Made by a program: the position numbers and the translations under genes. From Bacteroidales bacterium M6 (GTDB lineage Bacteria > Bacteroidota > Bacteroidia > Bacteroidales > Muribaculaceae), in NCBI GenBank assembly GCA_001689485.1, contig LUJQ01000021.1:174630-238629 (forward strand): a DNA stretch of 64,000 bases. The letters are read 5' to 3'. Each line of letters begins with the position of its first letter. Within the stretch, counting starts at the first letter, position 1. The notes beneath the pieces are model-generated. The model worked only from the letters and a program-made list of their open reading frames with translations. It ran no database searches and was not told where the DNA came from. Of this stretch, positions 9,229 to 17,400 are shown in pieces.

Positions 9229-10247
9229 CCACTATCGACCAACATCCGCAAACCGCTGTCATAATCCTGAACTGGAACGGGGCAGAACTGCTGCGTCGCT
9301 ACCTCCCGTCGGTAATTGCAAACACCCCTGAAGACCTAGCCGATGTAATCGTAGCCGACAACGGCAGCTCCGACAACTCCCTGCAAATCCTTGCCGAGGA
9401 ATTCCCGTCGGTAAAAGTAATACGGTTCCGGGAAAATCTCGGTTTTGCAGAAGGCTATAACCGGGCAATAGCATTATGCGCCGGTTACGGCCTCACAGTC
9501 CTCCTCAATTCCGATGTGGAAACCCCTGAAGGATGGCTTCAACCCATTGTCAATGCCATGGATGCAGACCCTGCTCTCGGGGCATGCCAGCCGAAAATAC
9601 TCAGCTATAACGAACGCCGGAAATTCGAATACGCAGGCGCATCGGGCGGGTTTATCGACCGCAACGGCTTTCCTTATTGCCGAGGACGCCTGTTTGCAAC
9701 TGTTGAAGAGGACTGCGGACAATATGATGACCCCATACCCGTTTTCTGGGCTACAGGGGCGGCACTCGCCGTAAGGACCGGGCTATATCTTGAAACAGGC
9801 GGACTTGACAAGGATTTTTTCGCACACATGGAGGAAATCGACCTATGCTGGCGCATACACCTGGCCGGTTACACCATCGCCGTTATCCCGCAAAGTCGCG
9901 TTTACCATCTTGGCGGCGGCTCGCTACCGGCTTCCAACCCACGGAAAACCTATCTCAACTTCCGCAACAACCTCCTGCTGCTCCATAAAAACCTCCCTGC
10001 ACATGATGTAGGCCCTGCACTTTTGCGCCGACGCCTGCTCGACACCGTGGCATGGGCAAAATTCATCCTCACCCTTGATTTCCCAAATGCCGCCGCAATC
10101 ATCAAAGCCCATGGCGACTTCCGCCGGATGCGCCGCGCCTACACCTCCCACCCCTCACGCAACCTTTTGAAAGAATTCCCGATGTGCCGCCGCAACATCC
10201 TGACCGATTATTACCTGCGCGGCAAACGCCGTTTCTCCAATCTATAA
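9225..10247 (+). CDS. Family 2 glycosyltransferase
   Basis: A 340-aa GT-A enzyme. It has the N-terminal nucleotide-binding strand (AVIILNWNGAELLRRYLP), ADNGSSDNS, a DxD-like LLNSDVET, ATGAALAVR, and the acceptor/catalytic block EEIDLCWR. This pattern resembles rhamnosyltransferase-like GT2 proteins common in lipopolysaccharide and capsule synthesis. Coupling to the lipid A acyltransferase through a 4-bp overlap suggests a role in LPS or another envelope glycan. The donor sugar cannot be inferred. Confidence 0.88.
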   Translation: MTTIDQHPQTAVIILNWNGAELLRRYLPSVIANTPEDLADVIVADNGSSDNSLQILAEEFPSVKVIRFRENLGFAEGYNRAIALCAGYGLTVLLNSDVETPEGWLQPIVNAMDADPALGACQPKILSYNERRKFEYAGASGGFIDRNGFPYCRGRLFATVEEDCGQYDDPIPVFWATGAALAVRTGLYLETGGLDKDFFAHMEEIDLCWRIHLAGYTIAVIPQSRVYHLGGGSLPASNPRKTYLNFRNNLLLLHKNLPAHDVGPALLRRRLLDTVAWAKFILTLDFPNAAAIIKAHGDFRRMRRAYTSHPSRNLLKEFPMCRRNILTDYYLRGKRRFSNL

Positions 10248-10373
10248 ATAGAATTCTTGTTTATAATACATCTACATCACAGGTGTAATAACGGCATATG
10301 AATCCCCCAATGCAAATTATTGTTAAAAATGCTTAAAATAGGGGGGATAAAATGTTACCTCATCAAAAAATCC

Positions 10374-10431
10374 TACCTTTGTGCATATCCTATTTCCTAG
10401 AGAATCTATGGTCAAACACCACTATATCTAA
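10374..10431 (+). promoter_or_regulatory. Possible promoter and 7-codon ORF of a tiny transcription unit
   Basis: TACCTTTG at 10374-10381 matches the -7 consensus, though no good -33 box is visible. About 30 nt downstream an ATG at 10408 opens a 7-codon frame (MVKHHYI). A strong terminator hairpin follows at 10455. The layout resembles a leader or small RNA of ~100 nt, but no forward gene follows it. The rest of the 266-bp gap (10248-10373) shows nothing recognisable. Confidence 0.25.
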
Positions 10432-10454
10432 TATTTACAACGCACACTCGCATC

Positions 10455-10488
10455 AAAAAGGCGCCTCAGACCACTGAGACGCCTTTTT
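10455..10488. terminator. Bidirectional Rho-independent terminator
   Basis: AAAAAGGCGCCTCAG, a 4-nt loop, then CTGAGACGCCTTTTT: a stem with one C/A mismatch, flanked by A-run and T-run. It can stop transcripts arriving from the glycosyltransferase side and from the convergent GlsB-like gene. Confidence 0.88.
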
Positions 10489-10513
10489 CATATTTTGTAC
10501 AAGCTTCAAAACG

Positions 10514-10765
10514 CTAATTACCGATAGTACGGCTCAATATTCCAACTATCCAGAGTAGGAAAACAGCCCCCACGACCGAGGTGATAAGGCTGCCTATAAT
10601 TCCGACAGTAGAGATACCCAGCAGGCCGAACAGCCAGCCCCCAAGCACACCCCCGATTATGCCCACTATAAGGTTGACAACAATGCCGAAGCCCCCTCCG
10701 CGCATCAATTTACCGGCCACGAAGCCGGAAAGGATACCAATCAGTATATACCACAGAAAATTCAT
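10514..10765 (-). CDS. GlsB/YeaQ/YmgE-family stress-response membrane protein
   Basis: An 83-aa, highly hydrophobic protein with three predicted membrane segments: MNFLWYILIGILSGFVAGKL, a Gly-rich VVNLIVGIIGGVLGGWLFGL, and SVVGAVFLLWIVGIL. The GKLMRGGGFG turn after the first helix is the family hallmark. Members are small inner-membrane proteins often induced by stress; the molecular role is unknown. A 185-bp palindromic repeat begins 27 bp upstream of its start codon and probably lies in its promoter or leader region. Confidence 0.92.
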   Translation of the reverse strand: MNFLWYILIGILSGFVAGKLMRGGGFGIVVNLIVGIIGGVLGGWLFGLLGISTVGIIGSLITSVVGAVFLLWIVGILSRTIGN

Positions 10766-10791
10766 AATAAAACAGTTTTAAACGTTTCTTT

Positions 10792-10976
10792 TAAGTAAGT
10801 CGTGGAAATTATTTATATTGTCTGAGAGCATACTTTCAGTCGATTTTTATCCGAAGATGAAGGAGTGTAGCTCACTACACGACTGAAGATGAGGATAAAA
10901 AGCGGCGAAAGGATGCCGCAGAGAATATAAAGCCTGATTATAGGTTTTATGCGTAATAATTTTCATGACTTACTTA
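10792..10976. repeat. 185-bp palindromic MITE-like repeat, copy 1
   Basis: It is bounded by inverted ends TAAGTAAGTC (10792-10801) and GACTTACTTA (10967-10976), which extend imperfectly for about 20 bp. The interior folds back: TTTTTATCC (10844-10852) pairs with GGATAAAAA (10893-10901), and the tip is GTGTAG-CTCA-CTACAC (10865-10880). A second, diverged copy lies at 22156-22341. It contains no coding potential. The rest of the 10766-11088 gap, next to the helicase 3' end, shows no gene. Confidence 0.75.
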
Positions 10977-11088
10977 TGGCAACGCGCTGGCAATCCATTT
11001 GGTTCGGCAGTGGCATAGCACTACCGGCGGCAGATACCCGCTTCCTCCTTCCGTCAATGCCCCGGAATGGCGGCATAATACAGCATTG

Positions 11089-12402
11089 TCAGCTTATAAC
11101 CGATACCTTCACACGGGTGTTTTTAAGCTTATAGGGAGCAACATCCTCAACAACTTTGGCTGCTTTCGAACGAGGCACGGCAACGATTGCGTTATGGTCG
11201 CCCACCACGATTTTACCGACCTCATCCTTAGCCAGTCCCCCTTTCTGCATCAGGAACCCGGCAACATCACCACGTGATATTTTTTCCTTTTTACCGGCAT
11301 TGATGTATAATGTCGCCACATCGCTGCGGATGCCGTCGGCAGAGGCGTTGCCCGGGAAATGCTCACGTTCCCATGAAACATATTCAGGCACATCCTCCTC
11401 TTCCGAAATAATGGTGTAGACAGTGCCTGATGCACCCATACGTGCGGTGCGCCCGTTCCTATGCGTCCAGCTTTCAGCCGACGGTGGAAGATGATAGTGG
11501 ATTATATAGGTAACATCGTCGATATCCAGGCCCCGTGAGCCGAGGTCGGTCGACACAAGCACCGGGGTGGTGCCGTTGTTGAAAAGGTCGATGGCAAGCT
11601 GGCGCTCACGCTGCTCAAGTCCCCCGTGATACAGCCCTGCAGGGAAATGTTGCTTCTTAAGGTAGTCATATACACGCTGGGCGCTTTCGCGATGGTTCAC
11701 AAACACTATGGCGCGCCCGTTATCGAGCGAATGCAGAAGGTCGGCAAGGGTGTTGAGTTTGTCGCGTTCATAAGATGTGACCTTCATCACCTGCAACCGT
11801 CCCCCTCCGTCGCCACGGGTGGTGAAATCCACCGTCTCAGCCCCGTCCATCGGTAGGAAAGGGGGCATTTCGTCAAGCCTGGTGGCTGAAGTGAGCATTA
11901 CAAGGCCGGGCGACTTTATGCGGCGGGCAATGCGGCGCATCTCGTCCTGGAAACCTAGTTCAAGCATTTTGTCATATTCGTCGAGCACCAAGCCCCCCAC
12001 CCCTGCCACATCGAGTGTGCCACGGGTTATATGGTCAAGCAGACGCCCCGGGGTTGCAACCACAATGTCGGGCATGACCGAGAGGGAGTTTACTTCGTCG
12101 GCCATGGAGTGGCCTCCATAAAATGCCACGGTTTTAAACCCTGCCGCGACCGGGCGGATAACGTCGGCAATCTGCAACACCAATTCGCGTGCAGGCGCCA
12201 TAATCACAGCCTGTATGGTACCATCGGACGGTTTCAACTCACGCAGCAAACGTATGGCAAAAGCCGCCGTCTTACCTGACCCGGTAGGGGAAAGCAGTAT
12301 TATCTTCCGCGCGGAGGTACCCGCCATAAGCTGTTGCATTTCGTTCAGTGCCACAATGTTGTGACGCTCGCGCAACCGTTCTATAATAGTTTTTATATCC
12401 AT
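11089..12402 (-). CDS. DEAD-box-type RNA helicase with a DEYD motif II
   Basis: A 437-aa superfamily 2 helicase. Walker A is SPTGSGKT, motif III TSAT, and the C-terminal domain has the HRNGRTARMG arginine-finger motif and a DLGSRGLDI block. Motif II reads LDEYD (Asp141-Asp144) instead of DEAD. The Asp and Glu needed for Mg-ATP are kept, so it should still hydrolyse ATP. A short C-terminal tail (~60 residues) lacks a recognisable RNA-binding module. The ATG at 12402 is preferred over the 23-codon extension because it sits directly before the conserved N-terminal helix. Confidence 0.92.
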   Translation of the reverse strand: MDIKTIIERLRERHNIVALNEMQQLMAGTSARKIILLSPTGSGKTAAFAIRLLRELKPSDGTIQAVIMAPARELVLQIADVIRPVAAGFKTVAFYGGHSMADEVNSLSVMPDIVVATPGRLLDHITRGTLDVAGVGGLVLDEYDKMLELGFQDEMRRIARRIKSPGLVMLTSATRLDEMPPFLPMDGAETVDFTTRGDGGGRLQVMKVTSYERDKLNTLADLLHSLDNGRAIVFVNHRESAQRVYDYLKKQHFPAGLYHGGLEQRERQLAIDLFNNGTTPVLVSTDLGSRGLDIDDVTYIIHYHLPPSAESWTHRNGRTARMGASGTVYTIISEEEDVPEYVSWEREHFPGNASADGIRSDVATLYINAGKKEKISRGDVAGFLMQKGGLAKDEVGKIVVGDHNAIVAVPRSKAAKVVEDVAPYKLKNTRVKVSVIS

Positions 12403-12454
12403 TGTCTTATTACGTAAGGGATTGGAGAAGATTTCATCGTCGTTTCTGTGGCCG

Positions 12455-12982
12455 TCACGGGCGCACCACACGGTATTCCCCGTTCGGCCCCCCTGCCACG
12501 GTATATTTCCTTAAGGCATAAGGATGGTCGGAATCCGCGGCAGGCCCTGCCGTAGGCAACCCGTAGTTTGAATAAACCGAGTAACGGCTGCCGCATTTCG
12601 CACAATAGGCGTCATGTTTATCCTCGTCGACACGTATCCTTATATCAGGTTTGTTTTCCACAGGGCAGGAGAGGTCGTAGGCGGCAGGGCGTCCGTTTAT
12701 ATCCCCCACGAGCAGCACCCCGCCGTAGCCTGTCTGCATCATTGCCGTATATGGGAAATTCTGCGGGATGCCTTCCGACAGGATAAACATCTTATGGTCG
12801 AGAGCCGACGGCACACCGTATTTCGTCCATCCAGGCTCCGTGGCAAACACAATCCACACCCCGGCAGGCGGTGTGCGGTCATCGTCGACATGTTTGCACC
12901 CGGCAAGGATAAACACCAGGGACATGATAGCGGCCACATGCCTGAACCGCGCTTTAAATCCAAATATCACCTTACGCATCAT
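12455..12982 (-). CDS. Rieske-fold-like lipoprotein lacking the histidine ligands
   Basis: A 175-aa predicted lipoprotein: a basic N-terminus and hydrophobic stretch end at the lipobox LAGC with Cys29. The C-terminal half has the outline of a Rieske domain. DLSCPVE stands where C-P-H would be, CAKCGSRYSVY where C-x-C-H-G-S-x-F would be, followed by a GLPTAGPA strand. The two His ligands of a 2Fe-2S Rieske centre are missing; three Cys remain. It may be structural or bind another metal. It lies between the helicase and the SRPBCC gene and is separated from the latter by a terminator-like hairpin. Confidence 0.75.
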   Translation of the reverse strand: MMRKVIFGFKARFRHVAAIMSLVFILAGCKHVDDDRTPPAGVWIVFATEPGWTKYGVPSALDHKMFILSEGIPQNFPYTAMMQTGYGGVLLVGDINGRPAAYDLSCPVENKPDIRIRVDEDKHDAYCAKCGSRYSVYSNYGLPTAGPAADSDHPYALRKYTVAGGPNGEYRVVRP

Positions 12983-13033
12983 GACAATATTAACAACCGT
13001 ACACTTTGAAATGACCTATGCCACAATAACAAA

Positions 13034-13072
13034 TTTCACGCGGCGCGTATTTTTTTGCCGCGCCGCGTGAAA
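13034..13072 (-). terminator. Terminator-like hairpin downstream of the SRPBCC gene
   Basis: TTTCACGCGGCGCG and its perfect complement form a 14-bp GC-rich stem around an 11-nt loop. On the minus strand a short T-rich stretch follows. It lies 25 bp after the SRPBCC stop codon and probably ends the pyrE-SRPBCC transcript. Confidence 0.7.
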
Positions 13073-13096
13073 CTGTTATGTCAGTGCAAATTATGT

Positions 13097-13516
13097 TTAA
13101 CGGCTCAGACCGGCCATCAATTCGCCGAACTTGTCGGCCGCTTTCTGCAACTGCGGGCCGATAAGCGGGCGCAACATGGCGGGAATCTCAACGTTTATCA
13201 CGGTCTGGACTTCGGATGAAGCTTCCGACAACGGTTTGATGTCGACCTCCATTGTCAGTGGCACAGGCGATGATTTGGTGCCGAACACCACTTTCGAAGG
13301 GCGCACACGATCGGTGACATGGAATGCGATTTCGCCCACCTGCGGGGTGACGATGCTTATGCTGTCGGCCGAGAACCGCACTTCGCCAACCTGGGCGCGC
13401 TGTTCATCGGTAAGCGAGTCAAGCGCACCCTGAAGGTGGCTCAAATCACTGAAACGTTCGAATAATTCCTCAGCCGGACGCCCGACCGTTTGCGGTTTGC
13501 TTGTATATGTTGCCAT
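13097..13516 (-). CDS. SRPBCC (START/Bet v1-like) family protein
   Basis: A 139-aa protein covering one SRPBCC fold. It has an N-terminal beta strand with the phrase RPAEELFERFSDLSHLQGAL, a central beta sheet (GEIAFHVTDRVRPSKVVFG), and a C-terminal amphipathic helix (MLRPLIGPQLQKAADKFGELM). The family binds hydrophobic ligands in an internal cavity; no enzymatic residue pattern is evident. It begins 40 bp after the pyrE stop on the same strand and probably forms an operon with it, but no functional link is obvious. Confidence 0.82.
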   Translation of the reverse strand: MATYTSKPQTVGRPAEELFERFSDLSHLQGALDSLTDEQRAQVGEVRFSADSISIVTPQVGEIAFHVTDRVRPSKVVFGTKSSPVPLTMEVDIKPLSEASSEVQTVINVEIPAMLRPLIGPQLQKAADKFGELMAGLSR

Positions 13517-13556
13517 TTATATTGCTTGTTAATAACCGGTAAACCGAAACGGCGGA

Positions 13557-14210
13557 TTACTCGATGGTGTTGTCGCGATGGGGTGCCCAATGTCCTGGAT
13601 CCTCACGCCATTGCTGAAGGGTGGCTATATCTTTCTTGTCGATAAACCCGGTCTGGAGCGCGACCTCGAGAAGGGCATCATAATTACTGAGGGTCAGAAG
13701 CTTGATTCCGGCCTCTTTAAAGCGCTGCTCGGCAAGGGGGAACCCGTAGGTGAACATTGCCACCATACCCACAACCTCGGCCCCGGCGGCACGGATAGCC
13801 TCGGCGGCCTTAAGGCTGCTCTGACCTGTCGAAATCAAATCCTCGATAACAATCACCTTCTGGCCGATTGTAAGGTTGCCTTCTATAAGGTTTTCCAATC
13901 CGTGATCCTTGGGCGACGAGCGCACATAGATGTAGGGAAGCCCCATGGCGTCAGCCACAAGCGCACCCTGCGCAATCGCGCCGGTTGCCACACCTGCAAC
14001 CACATCAGGCGTATCGAAATTCTCCATAATCGTGCGGCACAGCTCGGTTTTGATAAACGAGCGCACCTGGGGATAGGAGAGGGTGCGGCGGTTGTCGGTA
14101 TATATCGGGGAAGTCCATCCCGAAGCCCAAGTGAAAGGCAGATCGGGTTGAAGTTTGATAGCACTTACATTCAGAAGTTTCTCGGCAAGGAGATGTTCAA
14201 GTTGTTTCAT
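13557..14210 (-). CDS. pyrE: Orotate phosphoribosyltransferase
   Basis: A 217-aa cytoplasmic enzyme of de novo pyrimidine synthesis that converts orotate and PRPP to orotidine 5'-phosphate. The PRPP loop VIVIEDLISTGQS is at residues 119-131. TWASGWTSPIYTDNR near residue 30 and VAGVATGAIAQGA near residue 80 are the other conserved blocks. RSSPKDHG is the flexible catalytic loop. Length is normal. It appears to be the first gene of a two-gene operon with the SRPBCC gene. Confidence 0.96.
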   Translation of the reverse strand: MKQLEHLLAEKLLNVSAIKLQPDLPFTWASGWTSPIYTDNRRTLSYPQVRSFIKTELCRTIMENFDTPDVVAGVATGAIAQGALVADAMGLPYIYVRSSPKDHGLENLIEGNLTIGQKVIVIEDLISTGQSSLKAAEAIRAAGAEVVGMVAMFTYGFPLAEQRFKEAGIKLLTLSNYDALLEVALQTGFIDKKDIATLQQWREDPGHWAPHRDNTIE

Positions 14211-14266
14211 TCTGTTGGGAATTTAATCAAATGAAGGAAGTTTCCGGCCTTCCACGCCGGAGACCA

Positions 14267-14274
14267 CAAAATTA
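14267..14274 (-). promoter_or_regulatory. Candidate -7 box for pyrE
   Basis: On the minus strand the sequence reads TAATTTTG, matching TAnnTTTG, about 57 nt upstream of the pyrE start. No correctly spaced -33 TTTG is seen, so this is a moderate call. Confidence 0.45.
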
Positions 14275-14430
14275 CTCATTTTTCCGCAAAACCGCCCTAC
14301 CGGCAGGCGCTTTTTTTGTGATGCGCAATATCGGGGTCACCGAAGCCATCCTGACTTTTCCCACAAGGCCGGGACATTCCGAAAAAGCCGGATAAAAATC
14401 AAAGGAATTAAGGAAAAAACCACCGCGACA

Positions 14431-17400
14431 TCACTCCTTCTTTTTCTTCCTGAATGCCCGCAGGAATGAGAAGAAACTGTCGAAATCGCGTTTCAGAACC
14501 ACACCTACACCCTGCGTAGTGTGGGCCGTGCGCAAATAATAATTCTGGTCATTGTAGCGGTTATAGGCTTTAAGGCGCCACATCCCTTCGCGGTCGAGGA
14601 TATACTCCAGGTCGAAATCGCCGATAAACTGGTTGGAGTTCAAACTATTATCCCTATAGCCGAAATTCCCGTTAAAAAGCAGCCTGTTGTTGAGCAGCCG
14701 CGACGAAAGCGCCACGTCGACCTCTACATCCGAGAAATCCCCCCTGTCGCTGCGGAAGGTCGGGGCGATGTTCCAGTTGTCGGAAATCTGCCCTAACAGG
14801 TTGCCGAGCTGCGACGAAATGGTGGATGACGCCACCGATACCAGTTCGTTCCCCTTGGTGGTCGACGTCATATATTCGGGCGTATAGAACCTGTTCAGGG
14901 CCAGCAGGTAGATAATCTGCCTGTTCATCATATCGTCGGTGCTGATAATGGATCGCACCTTGCGGTATATATCCGTTGTAAGCGTAGGGAATTCAAGGTC
15001 GAAGGTTATTTCCGGCTGTCGGATATCGCCGTTGACTTTCATCAAGGCATGCACAGGCACATTGGTGCGGTTCAAATCCTTATCCTGCAAAAACGATTCA
15101 TCGAGGTCGCTCAGGTTGGCATTAAGCGAATAAACGGCCTGGATTTTCAACTGCGCCCCGTATGGGTCGCCGTTAAACACAATCTCGCTACCCGGCTTGA
15201 TTGTGAAATCCTTGATTATCACATCCTGCAACGTAAAATTATAGTCCCCACGGTCGAGCGTATAGGTGCCATACATCTTCAAATCGCTGTTGGCCGACCC
15301 GTAGTCCATCCGCAGATGGCCGCTGCCGTAGGCACGGATGCGGTCGCCACCCACAGGGTCCATCACCAGCACGATCTGCGCATCGGGGGTGACACGCATC
15401 TGGAGCGATATGTTGTAGTCCGACGGCTCATCATCGCTGTGGGCATCGACCATGGCTTTAAGGCGGTTGACCAAATCCATCGAAGTGTCGCGGTGCAACA
15501 GCACAGTGTCTGCAAGCTCGCCCGAAAGTTTCCCCTTGTCGCGGAACGTGAGGAACGAGTACTCGTCGGCCACCTCCTGGTCGGAAAGGACGAATGTGAA
15601 TGTGGAACGCGGCGCCGTGGCCATATCCACCGAAATGTCTATGCGCCCCGGCTCACCCTTTACAAAGGCCGACCCGTTGCCGTAGATTTTACCATGCCAC
15701 ACAGGGTTTTCACGGGGCGTCTCGTTATACGACAGGAAATCGTGGGCGCCCGACAGGCCGAACTCAAACCGTGGTTCCTTGAAAAACACATGCTTCACCC
15801 AGCCGTTGAGCCGGGCGGCATGCCCTTCCACATCGTAAATCGTAATACCGTTCAAATCAATCAGCCCCGGCCGGAAATGCACCGAATCGGTGGCGGTGTA
15901 ATATGTGTTTGTGAAATTCACCTTCAACCTGAGGTCGTCGGCAAACACATCCCCTTCGAGGTCGATATATTTGAAATTCCCGAAAATGCGTGCACGCCCC
16001 GATGCGTGCCCGGTTATGTCGGATGCAAAAGCCTCCATGTAGGGTTGCATGAACCCCACGTTGGCATGGTCGACATTGAATGTGATGTCGAGCGAATCGT
16101 TAAGCGGGAAAATGGCACCGTCGACAAACGAACGCCGCCCCTTCTCCTGGTCGATTTCGGCATCAAGAGTAATGGCCTTGTTTTCGGCCACCCAACGGCT
16201 TTTCACAACCGCGTCACCTAAAACGGTCTTGTTATAGCTTATCCCCTTAACATGCAGACCGGGGGTTTCCAAAACCGGCTCGGACGACAGAAGACGTGAG
16301 GCATAGAACGTACCCGAAGCGTCACCACCAAGCATGACCTTATCTATCCCAAGCGATTCAAAAAGGTAATCAAGGCTGAAATTGCGAAGGTCGAGTGTAA
16401 GGAGCGATGCGGCATCAGCCGACACCGTGCCCCCGATTTTGACAAACTGGTTGCTTCTGTGCACGTTGATGCCCTCAACCGATATATCCCCCGGACTTGT
16501 CACGGTTATTTTGGCAGGGTTCACCGTCCAGGTCGAATCGTTGAAAGTAAGGTTGCCGGGAAGCAGGTTTATGCGTGTGACCAAACGGGTATCGGTGTCG
16601 GCCCCCGCAGCCACACCGCCTGCCAGGTCGGCAGCATCCTCACGCGAGAATGTCGTCACCGCGCCTACCGAACCTTCATAGGCACGGGCACGGTCGATTT
16701 TCCACGACACCCCGGTATGTATGTAGTCACGGTTGCCCGTGTTTTGAGTCAGCAATGTCATTGGGCCGTTTTTAGTCGGCACTTTGGTCGTAAGGTCTAA
16801 CCCGGAGCTGCCGTCGGCGCCGTTTACAAACGCCGAAAGGCGGGTATCCTCAATCAGCTTGGTGCCTTGGCGCAGGAATGGCGCATCAAGCCTCAAAGCC
16901 ATGTCGTGCGTCAGGTCGCTGACCTCCCCGGCAATCGAAACAGGATAAATCACACTGAGTGGCAGATGGAAGAACTCGGCAAGTTTTTCGGTTTCCTTGA
17001 CAGTCAAACGGAATGTGAAGTCGTTGACACGCCCCGACTGGTTCTCGCGATGCATCTCGCCCCCGGTCAGCGAGGGATATGCTTGCGACAGGATGTCGCG
17101 TGCTGTGGCCGCTATGTGCGGGAAATCATACTCGCCGCGCACCTCGCCGTCGAGATAGTCGCTCCTGAGGGTCACCAAAGCCGAATCAGCCGACAAATGC
17201 AGGTTGTGCAGCTCTAACGGCTGGCCTACGGCAGGAGCAAACCTGAAATCCGACACGGTGATGTAGCCGGTCATGTTGTCGAGACGCGCGCCTGCCATGG
17301 CGACATCTACCAGCGCACAGGCCGAAGCACCGGGATATTTCCCCCACAGGTTGAGTGCCGACGGCACAAAACGGTCTACCCTCCCCTGCAACTCCACCAG

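Noticed and set aside
13578..14234. Long forward frame opposite pyrE
   Set aside because: It is antisense to a certain pyrE gene and has no domain-like features.
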